Assembly (NCBI GenBank): GCA_029224185.1
Contig: CM055188.1
Span: forward strand, 10,556,997 to 10,620,996
Origin: Karalla daura
Lineage: Eukaryota > Chordata > Actinopteri > Chaetodontiformes > Leiognathidae
Length of the DNA stretch: 64,000 nucleotides
Reading direction: 5' to 3'
Under the pieces are notes generated by a model, which saw nothing but the letters and a program-made list of their open reading frames with translations, did no database searches and was not told the origin of the DNA. Positions 39,201-53,584 of the stretch are shown piece after piece (the stretch's first letter is position 1; each line of letters begins with the position of its first letter). A program made the position numbers and the translations under genes.

Positions 39201-41963
39201 TCAGTGTCTGCTAGGAACGACTCTCCTGGGTCTGCTCATGCTTGGAGCCCACTGGGCCCACGTGCGTCCGCGGAGGAGAAGAGTGGTCTGTGTGGGTCTG
39301 CGAGCACTGCCACAACATAAGGACAGTGGCCTCCCAGCCCCTACTTACAAACTCTGTTGTGGGGTGAACGCTGACATCATCATCACCATCATCATGTCCT
39401 ATTCAATGAGCTGTGTCAGGTAGGCCTAAGGCATGTGTGACATCATCACTGTCCTCATGTCAAGTGCCTGACTGATGACATCATCAGTGCTGCACTTTGA
39501 GGCTTTGATGTCTTTCAAGGGCCATGATGATGTCACACTGTTGATGGAAAAGTTCAAAGGAGGGGTCCAGATTGCCAACAGAAAGAGCTTTATACATCTG
39601 ACCACTGAGTCTATGAAGGAGTCAGGCTATGTACACTTGTCTGAGCAGGTTGTAAACTACTGACACACATTGTGTTACTTATAATTGATAAATGATTAAT
39701 TTAGTGAAATATAATTCATTGTGTAATTAGCTCTAAGGTCGGTATATGGAACACAGACAAGACAGCCACTTGATGACATAGCTATGGGGAGCCTACCTAT
39801 CCAGCCTTGTATGTGTGAGAATTTTTTTCTTTGTTTTGTCCTTTGTTTTTGTTTGTTTTCTAAATCCAGCCCACCACCCTCAAGCCTTACACCAATATGT
39901 GGTGTATGGTGCAGTTGTGACAGAGGCTCAATGTCTGCTCGGAACGACTCTCCTGGGTCTGCTCATGCTTGGAGCCCACTGGGCCCACGTGCGTCCGCGG
40001 AGGAGAAGAGTGGTCTGTGTGGGTCTGCGAGCACTGCCACAACATAAGGACAGTGGCCTCCCAGCCCCTACTTACAAACTCTGTTGTGGGCTGAACGCTG
40101 ACATCATCATCACCATCATCATGTCCTATTCAATGAGCTGTGTAAGGTAGGCCTCAGGCATGTGTGACATCATCACTGTCCTCATGTCAAGTGCCTGACT
40201 GATGACATCATCAGTGCTGCACTTTGAGGCTTTGATGTCTTTCAAGGGCCATGATGATGTCACACTGTTGATGGAAAAGTTCAAAGGAGGGGACCAGATT
40301 GCCAACGGAAAGAGCTTTTGACATCTGGCCACTGAGTCTATGAAGGAGTCAGGCTATGTACACTTGTCTGAGCAGGTTGTAAACTACTGACACACATTGT
40401 GTTACTTATAATTAATAAATTATTAATTTAGTGAAATATAATTCATTGTGTAATTAGCTCCAAGGTCGGTATATGGAACACAGACAAGACAGCCACTTGA
40501 TGACATAGCTATGGGGAGCCTACCTATCCAGCCTTGTATGTTTGAGAATTTTTTTCTTTGTTTTGTCCTTTGTTTTTTTTGTTTTCTAGATCCAGCCCAC
40601 CACCCTTAAGCCTTACACCAAAATGTGGTGTATGGTGCAGTTGTGACAGAGGCTCAGTGTCTGCTCGGGACCACTCTCCTGGGTCTGCTCATGCTTGGAG
40701 CCCACTGGGCCCACGTGCGTCCGCGGAGGAGAAGAGTGGTCTGTGTGGGTCTGCGAGCACTGCCACAACATAAGGACAGTGGCCTCCCAGCCCCTACTTA
40801 CAAACTCTGTTGTGGGCTGAACGCTGACATCATCATCACCATCATCATGTCCTATTCAATGAGCTGTGTCAGGTAGGCCTAAGGCATGTGTGACATCATC
40901 ACTGTCCTCATGTCAAGTGCCTGACTGATGACATCATCAGTGCTGCACTTTGAGGCTTTGATGTCTTTCAAGGGCCATGATGATGTCACACTGTTGATGG
41001 AAAAGTTCAAAGGAGGGGACCAGATTGCCAACGGAAAGAGCTTTTGACATCTGGCCACTGAGTCTATGAAGGAGTCAGGCTATGTACACTTGTCTGAGCA
41101 GGTTGTAAACTACTGACACACATTGTGTTACTTATAATTAATAAATTATTAATTTAGTGAAATATAATTCATTGTGTAATTAGCTCCAAGGTCGGTATAT
41201 GGAACACAGACAAGACAGCCACTTGATGACATAGCTATGGGGAGCCTACCTATGCAGCCTTGTTTGTTTGAGAATTTTTTTCATTGTTTTGTCCTTTGTT
41301 TTTTTTTGTTTTCAAGATCCAGCCCACCACCCTCCAACCTTACACCAATACGTGGTGTAAGGTGCAGTTGTGACAGAGGCTCAGTGTCTGCTAGGAACGA
41401 CTCTCCTGGGTCTGCTCATGCTTGGAGCCCACTGGGCCCACGTGCGTCCGCGGAGGAGAAGAGTGGTCTGTGTGGGTCTGCGAGCACTGCCTGAACATAA
41501 GGACAGTGGCCTCCCAGCCCCTACTTACAAACTCTGTTGTGGGGTGAACGCTGACATCATCATCACCATCATCATGTCCTATTCAATGAGCTGTGTAAGG
41601 TAGGCCTAAGGCATGTGTGACATCATCACTGTCCTCATGTCAAGTGCCTGACTGATGACATCATCAGTGCTGCACTTTGAGGCTTTGATGTCTTTCAAGG
41701 GCCATGATGATGTCACACTGTTGATGGAAAAGTTCAAAGGAGGGGTCCAGATTGCCAACAGAAAGAGCTTGATACATCTGACCACTGAGTCGATGAAGGA
41801 GTCAGGCTATGTACACTTGACTGAGCAGGTTGTAAACTACTGACACACATTGTGTTACTTATGATTGATAAATTATTAATTTTGTGAAATATAATTCATT
41901 GTGTAATTAGCTCTAAGGTCGTTATATGGAACACAGACAAGACAGCCACTTGATGACATAGCT
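33246..41963 (+). repeat. Array block 8: eroded A-B-C-D order
   Basis: Units start at 33246 A, 33973 C, 34699 D, 35426 A, 36153 (B/A chimera), 36880 B, 37607 C, 38334 E, 39057 D, 39784 A, 40511 (C-like) and 41237 (B-like with GCAGCC). The A-C-D trimer at 33246-35425 is the tetramer with B missing. Unit 36153 has a B front (GAAGCC, TTTTCATTG) and an A rear (TAAATCC, CCTTCCACC, TATGG). Unit 35426 takes the D-like end TGTGTCAGGTAGG. Confidence 0.87.
33277..33612 (+). other. Longest recurrent open frame (~111 codons) in A-type units; probably non-coding
   Basis: The frame runs from the pyrimidine tract through the GC-rich segment to the TAG in GTAGGC, and is open only in units with GTGTATGG in place of GTGTAAGG. 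Its upstream end has no ATG: it opens at GTG within TGTGAGAA. Other copies lie at 17290, 18744, 19471, 21650, 23829, 27463, 30370, 35457, 36184, 39815, 41995, 43448, 45628, 49984, 52163, 55063, 58687, 62309 and 63036. The hydrophobic start (FFFVLSFVFVCF) is just translated T-rich tract. The later part (LLGLLMLGAHWAHVRP, then basic RRRR) shows no family I know. Confidence 0.2.
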
Positions 41964-44900
41964 ATGGGGAGCCTACCTATCCAGCCTTGTATGTGTGAGA
42001 ATTCTTTTCTTTGTTTTGTCCTTTGTTTTTGTTTGTTTTCTAAATCCAGCCCACCACCCTCAAGCCGTACACCAATATGTGGTGTATGGTGCAGTTGTGA
42101 CAGAGGCTCAATGTCTGCTCGGAACGACTCTCCTGGGTCTGCTCATGCTTGGAGCCCACTGGGCCCACGTGCGTCCGCGGAGGAGAAGAGTGGTCTGTGT
42201 GGGTCTGCGAGCACTGCCACAACATAAGGACAGTGGCCTCCCAGCCCCTACTTACAAACTCTGTTGTGGGCTGAACGCTGACATCATCATCACCATCATC
42301 ATGTCCTATTCAATGAGCTGTGTAAGGTAGGCCTAAGGCATGTGTGACATCATCACTGTCCTCATGTCCAGTGCCTGACTGATGACATCATCAGTGCTCA
42401 CTTTGAGGCTTTGATGTCTTTCAAGGGCCATGATGATGTCACACTGTTGATGGAAAAGTTCAAAGGAGGGGTCCAGATTGCCAACAGAAAGAGCTTTATA
42501 CATCTGACCACTGAGTCTATGAAGGAGTCAGGCTATGTACACTTGTCTAAGCAGGTTGTAAACTACTGACACACATTGTGTTACTTATATTTGATAAATT
42601 ATTAATTTTGTGAAATATAATTCATTGTGTAATTAGCTCTAAGGTCGGTATATGGAACACAGACAAGACAGCCACTTGATGACATAGCTATGGGGAGCCT
42701 ACCTATCCAGCCTTGTATGTTTGAGAATTTTTTTCTTTGTTTTGTCCTTTGTTTTTGTTTGTTTTCTAAATCCAGCCCACCACCCTCAAGCCATACACCA
42801 ATACGTGGTGTAAGGTGCAGTTGTGACAGAGGCTCAGTGTCTGCTAGGAACGACTCTCCTGGGTCTGCTCATGCTTGGAGCCCACTGGGCCCACGTGCGT
42901 CCGCAGAGGAGAAGTGTGGTCTGTGTGGGTCTGCGAGCACTGCCACAACATAAGGACAGTGGCCTCCCAGCCCCTACTTACAAACTCTGTTGTGGGCTGA
43001 ACGCTGACATCATCATCACCATCATCATGTCCTATTCAATGAGCTGTGTAAGGTAGGCCTAAGGCATGTGTGACATCATCACTGTCCTCATGTCAAGTGC
43101 CTGACTGATGACATCATCAGTGCTGCACTTTGAGGCTTTGATGTCTTTCAAGGGCCATGATGATGTCACACTGTTGATGGAAAAGTTCAAAGGAGAGGTC
43201 CAGATTGCCAACAGAAAGAGCTTTATACATCTGACTACTGAGTCGATGAAGGAGTCAGGCTATGTACACTTGTCTGAGCAGGTTGTAAACTACTGACACA
43301 CATTGTGTTACTTATGATTGATAAATTATTAATTTTGTGAAATATAATTCATTGTGTAATTAGCTCTAAGGTCGTTATATGGAACACAGACAAGACAGCC
43401 ACTTGATGACATAGCTATGGGGAGCCTACCTATGCAGCCTTGTATGTGTGAGAATTCTTTTCTTTGTTTTGTCCTTTGTTTTTGTTTGTTTTCTAAATCC
43501 AGCCCACCACCCTCAAGCCGTACACCAATATGTGGTGTATGGTGCAGTTGTGACAGAGGCTCAATGTCTGCTCGGAACGACTCTCCTGGGTCTGCTCATG
43601 CTTGGAGCCCACTGGGCCCACGTGCGTCCGCGGAGGAGAAGAGTGGTCTGTGTGGGTCTGCGAGCACTGCCACAACATAAGGACAGTGGCCTCCCAGCCC
43701 CTACTTACAAACTCTGTTGTGGGCTGAACGCTGACATCATCATCACCATCATCATGTCCTATTCAATGAGCTGTGTAAGGTAGGCCTAAGGCATGTGTGA
43801 CATCATCACTGTCCTCATGTCCAGTGCCTGACTGATGACATCATCAGTGCTCACTTTGAGGCTTTGATGTCTTTCAAGGGCCATGATGATGTCACACTGT
43901 TGATGGAAAAGTTCAAAGGAGGGGTCCAGATTGCCAACAGAAAGAGCTTTATACATCTGACCACTGAGTCTATGAAGGAGTCAGGCTATGTACACTTGTC
44001 TAAGCAGGTTGTAAACTACTGACACACATTGTGTTACTTATATTTGATAAATTATTAATTTTGTGAAATATAATTCATTGTGTAATTAGCTCTAAGGTCG
44101 GTATATGGAACACAGACAAGACAGCCACTTGATGACATAGCTATGGGGAGCCTACCTATGCAGCCTTGTATGTTTGAGAATTTTTTTCTTTGTTTTGTCC
44201 TTTGTTTTTGTTTGTTTTCTAAATCCAGCCCACCACCCTCAAGCCATACACCAATACGTGGTGTAAGGTGCAGTTGTGACAGAGGCTCAGTGTCTGCTAG
44301 GAACGACTCTCCTGGGTCTGCTCATGCTTGGAGCCCACTGGGCCCACGTGCGTCCGCAGAGGAGAAGTGTGGTCTGTGTGGGTCTGCGAGCACTGCCACA
44401 ACATAAGGACAGTGGCCTCCCAGCCCCTACTTACAAACTCTGTTGTGGGCTGAACGCTGACATCATCATCACCATCATCATGTCCTATTCAATGAGCTGT
44501 GTAAGGTAGGCCTAAGGCATGTGTGACATCATCACTGTCCTCATGTCAAGTGCCTGACTGATGACATCATCAGTGCTGCACTTTGAGGCTTTGATGTCTT
44601 TCAAGGGCCATGATGATGTCACACTGTTGATGGAAAAGTTCAAAGGAGGGGTCCAGATTGCCAACAGAAAGAGCTTTATACATCTGACCACTGAGTCTAT
44701 GAAGGAGTCAGGCTATGTACACTTGTCTAAGCAGGTTGTAAACTACTGACACACATTGTGTTACTTATATTTGATAAATTATTAATTTTGTGAAATATAA
44801 TTCATTGTGTAATTAGCTCTAAGGTCGGTATATGGAACACAGACAAGACAGCCACTTGATGACATAGCTATGGGGAGCCTACCTATCCAGCCTTGTATGT

Positions 44901-47049
44901 TTGAGAATTTTTTTCTTTGTTTTGTCCTTTGTTTTTGTTTGTTTTCTAAATCCAGCCCACCACCCTCAAGCCATACACCAATACGTGGTGTAAGGTGCAG
45001 TTGTGACAGAGGCTCAGTGTCTGCTAGGAACGAGTCTCCTGGGTCTGCTCATGCTTGGAGCCCACTGGGCCCACGTGCGTCCGCAGAGGAGAAGTGTGGT
45101 CTGTGTGGGTCTGCGAGCACTGCCACAACATAAGGACAGTGGCCTCCCAGCCCCTACTTACAAACTCTGTTGTGGGCTGAACGCTGACATCATCATCACC
45201 ATCATCATGTCCTATTCAATGAGCTGTGTAAGGTAGGCCTAAGGCATGTGTGACATCATCACTGTCCTCATGTCAAGTGCCTGACTGATGACATCATCAG
45301 TGCTGCACTTTGAGGCTTTGATGTCTTTCAAGGGCCATGATGATGTCACACTGTTGATGGAAAAGTTCAAAGGAGGGGTCCAGATTGCCAACAGAAAGAG
45401 CTTTATACATCTGACCACTGAGTCGATGAAGGAGTCAGGCTATGTACACTTGTCTGAGCAGGTTGTAAACTACTGACACACATTGTGTTACTTATGATTG
45501 ATAAATTATTAATTTTGTGAAATATAATTCATTGTGTAATTAGCTCTAAGGTCGTTATATGGAACACAGACAAGACAGCCACTTGATGACATAGCTATGG
45601 GGAGCCTACCTATCCAGCCTTGTATGTGTGAGAATTCTTTTCTTTGTTTTGTCCTTTGTTTTTGTTTGTTTTCTAAATCCAGCCCACCACCCTCAAGCCG
45701 TACACCAATATGTGGTGTATGGTGCAGTTGTGACAGAGGCTCAATGTCTGCTCGGAACGACTCTCCTGGGTCTGCTCATGCTTGGAGCCCACTGGGCCCA
45801 CGTGCGTCCGCGGAGGAGAAGAGTGGTCTGTGTGGGTCTGCGAGCACTGCCACAACATAAGGACAGTGGCCTCCCAGCCCCTACTTACAAACTCTGTTGT
45901 GGGCTGAACGCTGACATCATCATCACCATCATCATGTCCTATTCAATGAGCTGTGTAAGGTAGGCCTAAGGCATGTGTGACATCATCACTGTCCTCATGT
46001 CCAGTGCCTGACTGATGACATCATCAGTGCTCACTTTGAGGCTTTGATGTCTTTCAAGGGCCATGATGATGTCACACTGTTGATGGAAAAGTTCAAAGGA
46101 GGGGTCCAGATTGCCAACAGAAAGAGCTTTATACATCTGACCACTGAGTCTATGAAGGAGTCAGGCTATGTACACTTGTCTAAGCAGGTTGTAAACTACT
46201 GACACACATTGTGTTACTTATATTTGATAAATTATTAATTTTGTGAAATATAATTTATTGTGTAATTAGCTCTAAGGTCGGTATATGGAACACAGACAAG
46301 ACAGCCACTTGATGACATAGCTATGGGGAGCCTACCTATGCAGCCTTGTATGTTTGAGAATTTTTTTCTTTGTTTTGTCCTTTGTTTTTGTTTGTTTTCT
46401 AAATCCAGCCCACCACCCTCAAGCCATACACCAATACGTGGTGTAAGGTGCAGTTGTGACAGAGGCTCAGTGTCTGCTAGGAACGACTCTCCTGGGTCTG
46501 CTCATGCTTGGAGCCCACTGGGCCCACGTGCGTCCGCAGAGGAGAAGTGTGGTCTGTGTGGGTCTGCGAGCACTGCCACAACATAAGGACAGTGGCCTCC
46601 CAGCCCCTACTTACAAACTCTGTTGTGGGCTGAACGCTGACATCATCATCACCATCATCATGTCCTATTCAATGAGCTGTGTAAGGTAGGCCTAAGGCAT
46701 GTGTGACATCATCACTGTCCTCATGTCAAGTGCCTGACTGATGACATCATCAGTGCTGCACTTTGAGGCTTTGATGTCTTTCAAGGGCCATGATGATGTC
46801 ACACTGTTGATGGAAAAGTTCAAAGGAGGGGACCAGATTGCCAACGGAAAGAGCTTTTGACATCTGGCCACTGAGTCTATGGAGGAGTCAGGCTATGTAC
46901 ACTTGTCTGAGCAGGTTGTAAACTAATGACACACATTGTGTTACTTATAATTAATAAATTATTAATTTAGTGAAATATAATTCATTGTGTAATTAGCTCC
47001 AAGGTCGGTATATGGAACACAGACAAGACAGCCACTTGATGACATAGCT
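41964..47049 (+). repeat. Array block 9: A2/E dimer expansion
   Basis: Units start at 41964 A2, 42690 E, 43417 A2, 44143 E, 44870 E, 45597 A2 and 46323 E. Shared private variants mark a recent dimer amplification: GAAGTGTGG in the E units, CAAGCCGTACACC and GTCCAGTGCC in the A2 units, GGTCGTTATATGG before A2, CTTATGATTG and CTTATATTTG in the tails. EcoRI sites lie at 41999-42004, 43452-43457 and 45632-45637. Confidence 0.9.
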
Positions 47050-50000
47050 ATGGGGAGCCTACCTATGCAGCCTTGTATGTTTGAGAATTTTTTTCTTTGT
47101 TTTGTCCTTTGTTTTTTTTTGTTTTCTAGATCCAGCCAACCACCCTTAAGCCTTACACCAAAATGTGGTGTATGGTGCAGTTGTGACAGAGGCTCAGTGT
47201 CTGCTCGGGACCACTCTCCTGGGTCTGCTCATGCTTGGAGCCCACTGGGCCCACGTGCGTCCGCAGAGGAGAAGAGTGGTCTGTGTGGGTCTGCGAGCAC
47301 TGCCACAACATAAGGACAGTGGCCTCCCAGCCCCTACTTACAAACTCTGTTGTGGGCTGAACGCTGACATCATCATCACCATCATCATGTCCTATTCAAT
47401 GAGCTGTGTAAGGTAGGCCTAAGGCATGTGTGACATCATCACTGTCCTCATGTCAAGTGCCTGACTGATGACATCATCAGTGCTGCACTTTGAGGCTTTG
47501 ATGTCTTTCCAGGGCCATGATGATGTCACACTGTTGATGGAAAAGTTCAAAGGAGGGGTCCAGATTGCCAACAGAAAGAGCTTTATACATCTGACCACTG
47601 AGTCTATGAAGGAGTCAGGCTATGTACACTTGTCTGAGCAGGTTGTAAACTACTGACACACATTGTGTTACTTATAATTGATAAATTATTAATTTTGTGA
47701 AATATAATTCATTGTGTAATTAGCTCTAAGGTCGGTATATGGAACACAGACAAGACAGCCACTTGATGACATAGCTATGGGGAGCCTACCTATCCAGCCT
47801 TGTATGTTTGAGAATTTTTTTCTTTGTTTTGTCCTTTGTTTTTGTTTGTTTTCTAAATCCAGCCCACCACCCTCAAGCCATACACCAATACGTGGTGTAA
47901 GGTGCAGTTGTGACAGAGGCTCAGTGTCTGCTAGGAACGACTCTCCTGGGTCTGCTCATGCTTGGAGCCCACTGGGCCCACGTGCGTCCGCAGAGGAGAA
48001 GAGTGGTCTGTGTGGGTCTGCGAGCACTGCCACAACATAAGGACAGTGGCCTCCCAGCCCCTACTTACAAACTCTGTTGTGGGCTGAACGCTGACATCAT
48101 CATCATCATCATGTCCTATTCAATGAGCTGTGTAAGGTAGGCCTAAGGCATGTGTGACATCATCACTGTCCTCATGTCAAGTGCCTGACTGATGACATCA
48201 TCAGTGCTGCACTTTGAGGCTTTGATGTCTTTCAAGGGCCATGATGATGTCACACTGTTGATGGAAATTTCAAAGGAGGGGACCAGATTGCCAACAGAAA
48301 GAGCTTTTGACATCTGGCCACTGAGTCTATGAAGGAGTCAGGCTATGTACACTTGTCTGAGCAGGTTGTAAACTACTGACACACATTGTGTTACTTATAA
48401 TTGATAAATTATTAATTTTGTGAAATATAATTCATTGTGTAATTAGCTCTAAGGTCGGTATATGGAACACAGACAAGACAGCCACTTGATGACATCGCTA
48501 TGGGGAGCCTACCTATCCAGCCTTGTATGTGTGAGAATTTTTTTCTTTGTTTTGTCCTTTGCTTTTGTTTGTTTTCTAAATCCAGCCCACCACCCTCAAG
48601 CCTTACACCAATATGTGGTGTATGGTGCAGTTGTGACAGAGGCTCAATGTCTGCTCGGAACGACTCTCCTGGGTCTGCTCATGCTTGGAGCCCACTGGGC
48701 CCACGTGCGTCCGCGGAGGAGAAGAGTGGTCTGTGTGGGTCTGCGAGCACTGCCTGAACATAAGGACAGTGGCCTCCCAGCCCCTACTTACAAACTCTGT
48801 TGTGGGCTGAACGCTGACATCATCATCACCATCATCATGTCCTATTCAATGAGCTGTGTAAGGTAGGCCTAAGGCATGTGTGACATCATCACTGTCCTCA
48901 TGTCAAGTGCCTGACTGATGACATCATCAGTGCTCACTTTGAGGCTTTGATGTCTTTCAAGGCCCATGATGATGTCACACTGTTGATGGAAAAGTTCAAA
49001 GGAGGGGACCAGATTGCCAACAGAAAGAGCTTTTGACATCTGGCCACTGAGTCTATGAAGGAGTCAGGCTATGTACACTTGTCTGAGCAGGTTGTAAACT
49101 ACTGACACACATTGTGTTACTTATAATTAATAAATTATTAATTTAGTGAAATATAATTCATTGTGTAATTAGCTCCAAGGTCGGTATATGGAACACAGAC
49201 AAGACAGCCACTTGATGACATAGCTATGGGGAGCCTACCTATGCAGCCTTGTATGTTTGAGAATTTTTTTCTTTGTTTTGTCCTTTGTTTTTTTTTGTTT
49301 TCTAGATCCAGCCAACCACCCTTAAGCCTTACACCAAAATGTGGTGTATGGTGCAGTTGTGACAGAGGCTCAGTGTCTGCTCGGGACCACTCTCCTGGGT
49401 CTGCTCATGCTTGGAGCCCACTGGGCCCACGTGCGTCCGCGGAGGAGAAGAGTGGTCTGTGTGGGTCTGCGAGCACTGCCACAACATAAGGACAGTGGCC
49501 TCCCAGCCCCTACTTACAAACTCTGTTGTGGGCTGAACGCTGACATCATCATCACCATCATCTTGTCCTATTCAATGAGCTGTGTAAGGTAGGCCTAAGG
49601 CATGTGTGACATCATCACTGTCCTCATGTCAAGTGCCTGACTGATGACATCATCAGTGCTGCACTTTGAGGCTTTGATGTCTTTCAAGGGCCATGATGAT
49701 GTCACACTGTTGATGGAAAAGTTCAAAGGAGGGGTCCAGATTGCCAACAGAAAGAGCTTTATACATCTGACCACTGAGTCTATGAAGGAGTCAGGCTATG
49801 TACACTTGTCTGAGCAGGTTGTAAACTACTGACACACATTGTGTTACTTATAATTGATAAATTATTAATTTTGTGAAATATAATTCATTGTGTAATTAGC
49901 TCTAAGGTCGGTATATGGAACACAGACAAGACAGCCACTTGATGACATAGCTATGGGGAGCCTACCTATCCAGCCTTGTATGTGTGAGAATTCTTTTCTT

Positions 50001-53000
50001 TGTTTTGTCCTTTGTTTTTGTTTGTTTTCTAAATCCAGCCCACCACCCTCAAGCCTTACACCAATATGTGGTGTATGGTGCAGTTGTGACAGAGGCTCAA
50101 TGTCTGCTCGGAACGACTCTCCTGGGTCTGCTCATGCTTGGAGCCCACTGGGCCCACGTGCGTCCGCGGAGGAGAAGAGTGGTCTGTGTGGGTCTGCGAG
50201 CACTGCCACAACATAAGGACAGTGGCCTCCCAGCCCCTACTTACAAACTCTGTTGTGGGCTGAACGCTGACATCATCATCACCATCATCATGTCCTATTC
50301 AATGAGCTGTGTAAGGTAGGCCTAAGGCATGTGTGACATCATCACTGTCCTCATGTCAAGTGCCTGACTGATGACATCATCAGTGCTCACTTTGAGGCTT
50401 TGATGTCTTTCAAGGCCCATGATGATGTCACACTGTTGATGGAAAAGTTCAAAGGAGGGGACCAGATTGCCAACGGAAAGAGCTTTTGACATCTGGCCAC
50501 TGAGTCTATGAAGGAGTCAGGCTATGTACACTTGTCTGAGCAGGTTGTAAACTACTGACACACATTGTGTTACTTATAATTAATAAATTATTAATTTAGT
50601 GAAATATAATTCATTGTGTAATTAGCTCCAAGGTCGGTATATGGAACACAGACAAGACAGCCACTTGATGACATAGCTATGGGGAGCCTACCTATGCAGC
50701 CTTGTATGTTTAAGAATTTTTTTCTTTGTTTTGTCCTTTGTTTTTTTTTGTTTTCTAGATCCAGCCAACCACCCTTAAGCCTTACACCAATATGTGGTGT
50801 ATGGTGCAGTTGTGACAGAGGCTCAATGTCTGCTCGGAACGACTCTCCTGGGTCTGCTCATGCTTGGAGCCCACTGGGCCCACGTGCGTCCGCGGAGGAG
50901 AAGAGTGGTCTGTGTGGGTCTGCGAGCACTGCCACAACATAAGGACAGTGGCCTCCCAGCCCCTACTTACAAACTCTGTTGTGGGCTGAACGCTGACATC
51001 ATCATCACCATCATCATGTCCTATTCAATGAGCTGTGTAAGGTAGGCCTAAGGCATGTGTGACATCATCACTGTCCTCATGTCAAGTGCCTGACTGATGA
51101 CATCATCAGTGCTCACTTTGAGGCTTTGATGTCTTTCAAGGCCCATGATGATGTCACACTGTTGATGGAAAAGTTCAAAGGAGGGGACCAGATTGCCAAC
51201 GGAAAGAGCTTTTGACATCTGGCCACTGAGTCTATGAAGGAGTCAGGCTATGTACACTTGTCTGAGCAGGTTGTAAACTACTGACACACATTGTGTTACT
51301 TATAATTAATAAATTATTAATTTAGTGAAATATAATTCATTGTGTAATTAGCTCCAAGGTCGGTATATGGAACACAGACAAGACAGCCACTTGATGACAT
51401 AGCTATGGGGAGCCTACCTATGCAGCCTTGTATGTTTGAGAATTTTTTTCTTTGTTTTGTCCTTTGTTTTTTTTTGTTTTCTAGATCCAGCCAACCACCC
51501 TTAAGCCTTACACCAAAATGTGGTGTATGGTGCAGTTGTGACAGAGGCTCAGTGTCTGCTCGGGACCACTCTCCTGGGTCTGCTCATGCTTGGAGCCCAC
51601 TGGGCCCACGTGCGTCCGCGGAGGAGAAGAGTGGTCTGTGTGGGTCTGCGAGCACTGCCACAACATAAGGACAGTGGCCTCCCAGCCCCTACTTACAAAC
51701 TCTGTTGTGGGCTGAACGCTGACATCATCATCACCATCATCATGTCCTATTCAATGAGCTGTGTAAGGTAGGCCTAAGGCATGTGTGACATCATCACTGT
51801 CCTCATGTCAAGTGCCTGACTGATGACATCATCAGTGCTGCACTTTGAGGCTTTGATGTCTTTCAAGGGCCATGATGATGTCACACTGTTGATGGAAAAG
51901 TTCAAAGGAGGGGTCCAGATTGCCAACAGAAAGAGCTTTATACATCTGACCACTGAGTCTATGAAGGAGTCAGGCTATGTACACTTGTCTGAGCAGGTTG
52001 TAAACTACTGACACACATTGTGTTACTTATAATTGATAAATTATTAATTTTGTGAAATATAATTCATTGTGTAATTAGCTCTAAGGTCGGTATATGGAAC
52101 ACAGACAAGACAGCCACTTGATGACATAGCTATGGGGAGCCTACCTATCCAGCCTTGTATGTGTGAGAATTCTTTTCTTTGTTTTGTCCTTTGTTTTTGT
52201 TTGTTTTCTAAATCCAGCCCACCACCCTCAAGCCTTACACCAATATGTGGTGTATGGTGCAGTTGTGACAGAGGCTCAATGTCTGCTCGGAACGACTCTC
52301 CTGGGTCTGCTCATGCTTGGAGCCCACTGGGCCCACGTGCGTCCGCGGAGGAGAAGAGTGGTCTGTGTGGGTCTGCGAGCACTGCCACAACATAAGGACA
52401 GTGGCCTCCCAGCCCCTACTTACAAACTCTGTTGTGGGCTGAACGCTGACATCATCATCACCATCATCATGTCCTATTCAATGAGCTGTGTAAGGTAGGC
52501 CTTAGGCATGTGTGACATCATCACTGTCCTCATGTCAAGTGCCTGACTGATGACATCATCAGTGCTCACTTTGAGGCTTTGATGTCTTTCAAGGGCCATG
52601 ATGATGTCACACTGTTGATGGAAAAGTTCAAAGGAGGGGTCCAGATTGCCAACAGAAAGAGCTTTATACATCTGACCACTGAGTCTATGAAGGAGTCAGG
52701 CTATGTACACTTGTCTAAGCAGGTTGTAAACTACTGACACACATTGTGTTACTTATAATTGATAAATTATTAATTTTGTGAAATATAATTCAGTGTGTAA
52801 TTAGCTCCAAGGTCGGTATATGGAACACAGACAAGACAGCCACTTGATGACATAGCTATGGGGAGCCTACCTATGCAGCCTTGTATGTTTGAGAATTTTT
52901 TTCTTTGTTTTGTCCTTTGTTTTTTTTTGTTTTCTAGATCCAGCCAACCACCCTTAAGCCTTACACCAAAATGTGGTGTATGGTGCAGTTGTGACAGAGG

Positions 53001-53584
53001 CTCAGTGTCTGCTCGGGACCACTCTCCTGGGTCTGCTCATGCTTGGAGCCCACTGGGCCCACGTGCGTCCGCGGAGGAGAAGAGTGGTCTGTGTGGGTCT
53101 GCGAGCACTGCCACAACATAAGGACAGTGGCCTCCCAGCCCCTACTTACAAACTCTGTTGTGGGCTGAACGCTGACATCATCATCACCATCATCATGTCC
53201 TATTCAATGAGCTGTGTAAGGTAGGCCTAAGGCATGTGTGACATCATCACTGTCCTCATGTCAAGTGCCTGACTGATGACATCATCAGTGCTGCACTTTG
53301 AGGCTTTGATGTCTTTCAAGGGCCATGATGATGTCACACTGTTGATGGAAAAGTTCAAAGGAGGGGTCCAGATTGCCAACAGAAAGAGCGTTATACATCT
53401 GACCACTGAGTCTATGAAGGAGTCAGGCTATGTACACTTGTCTGAGCAGGTTGTAAACTACTGACACACATTGTGTTACTTATAATTGATAAATTATTAA
53501 TTTTGTGAAATGTAATTCATTGTGTAATTAGCTCTAAGGTCGGTATATGGAACACAGACAAGACAGCCACTTGATGACATAGCT
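47050..53584 (+). repeat. Array block 10: C/A2 alternation
   Basis: Units start at 47050 C, 47777 E, 48500 A, 49226 C, 49953 A2, 50679 (C/A chimera), 51405 C, 52132 A2 and 52858 C. The chimera at 50679 is C through CTTAAGCCTTACACC near 50788 and A afterwards (ATGTGGTGTATGG, CTCAATG). EcoRI sites lie at 49988-49993 and 52167-52172. The C units here read TTTGAG rather than the TTTAAG of blocks 6-8, except 50679. Confidence 0.88.
48462..48866 (+). other. Extended 134-codon open frame caused by a private A-to-C change
   Basis: The variant CATCGCTATGG (C at 48496) replaces CATAGCTATGG and removes an in-frame TAG, joining a short upstream ATG (ATGGAACACAGACAAG) to the A-type frame. The same variant at 56478 makes the second copy at 56444-56848. 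This is the longest frame with an ATG start in the array, but it depends on one private substitution shared by two units, so coding is unlikely. Confidence 0.2.
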
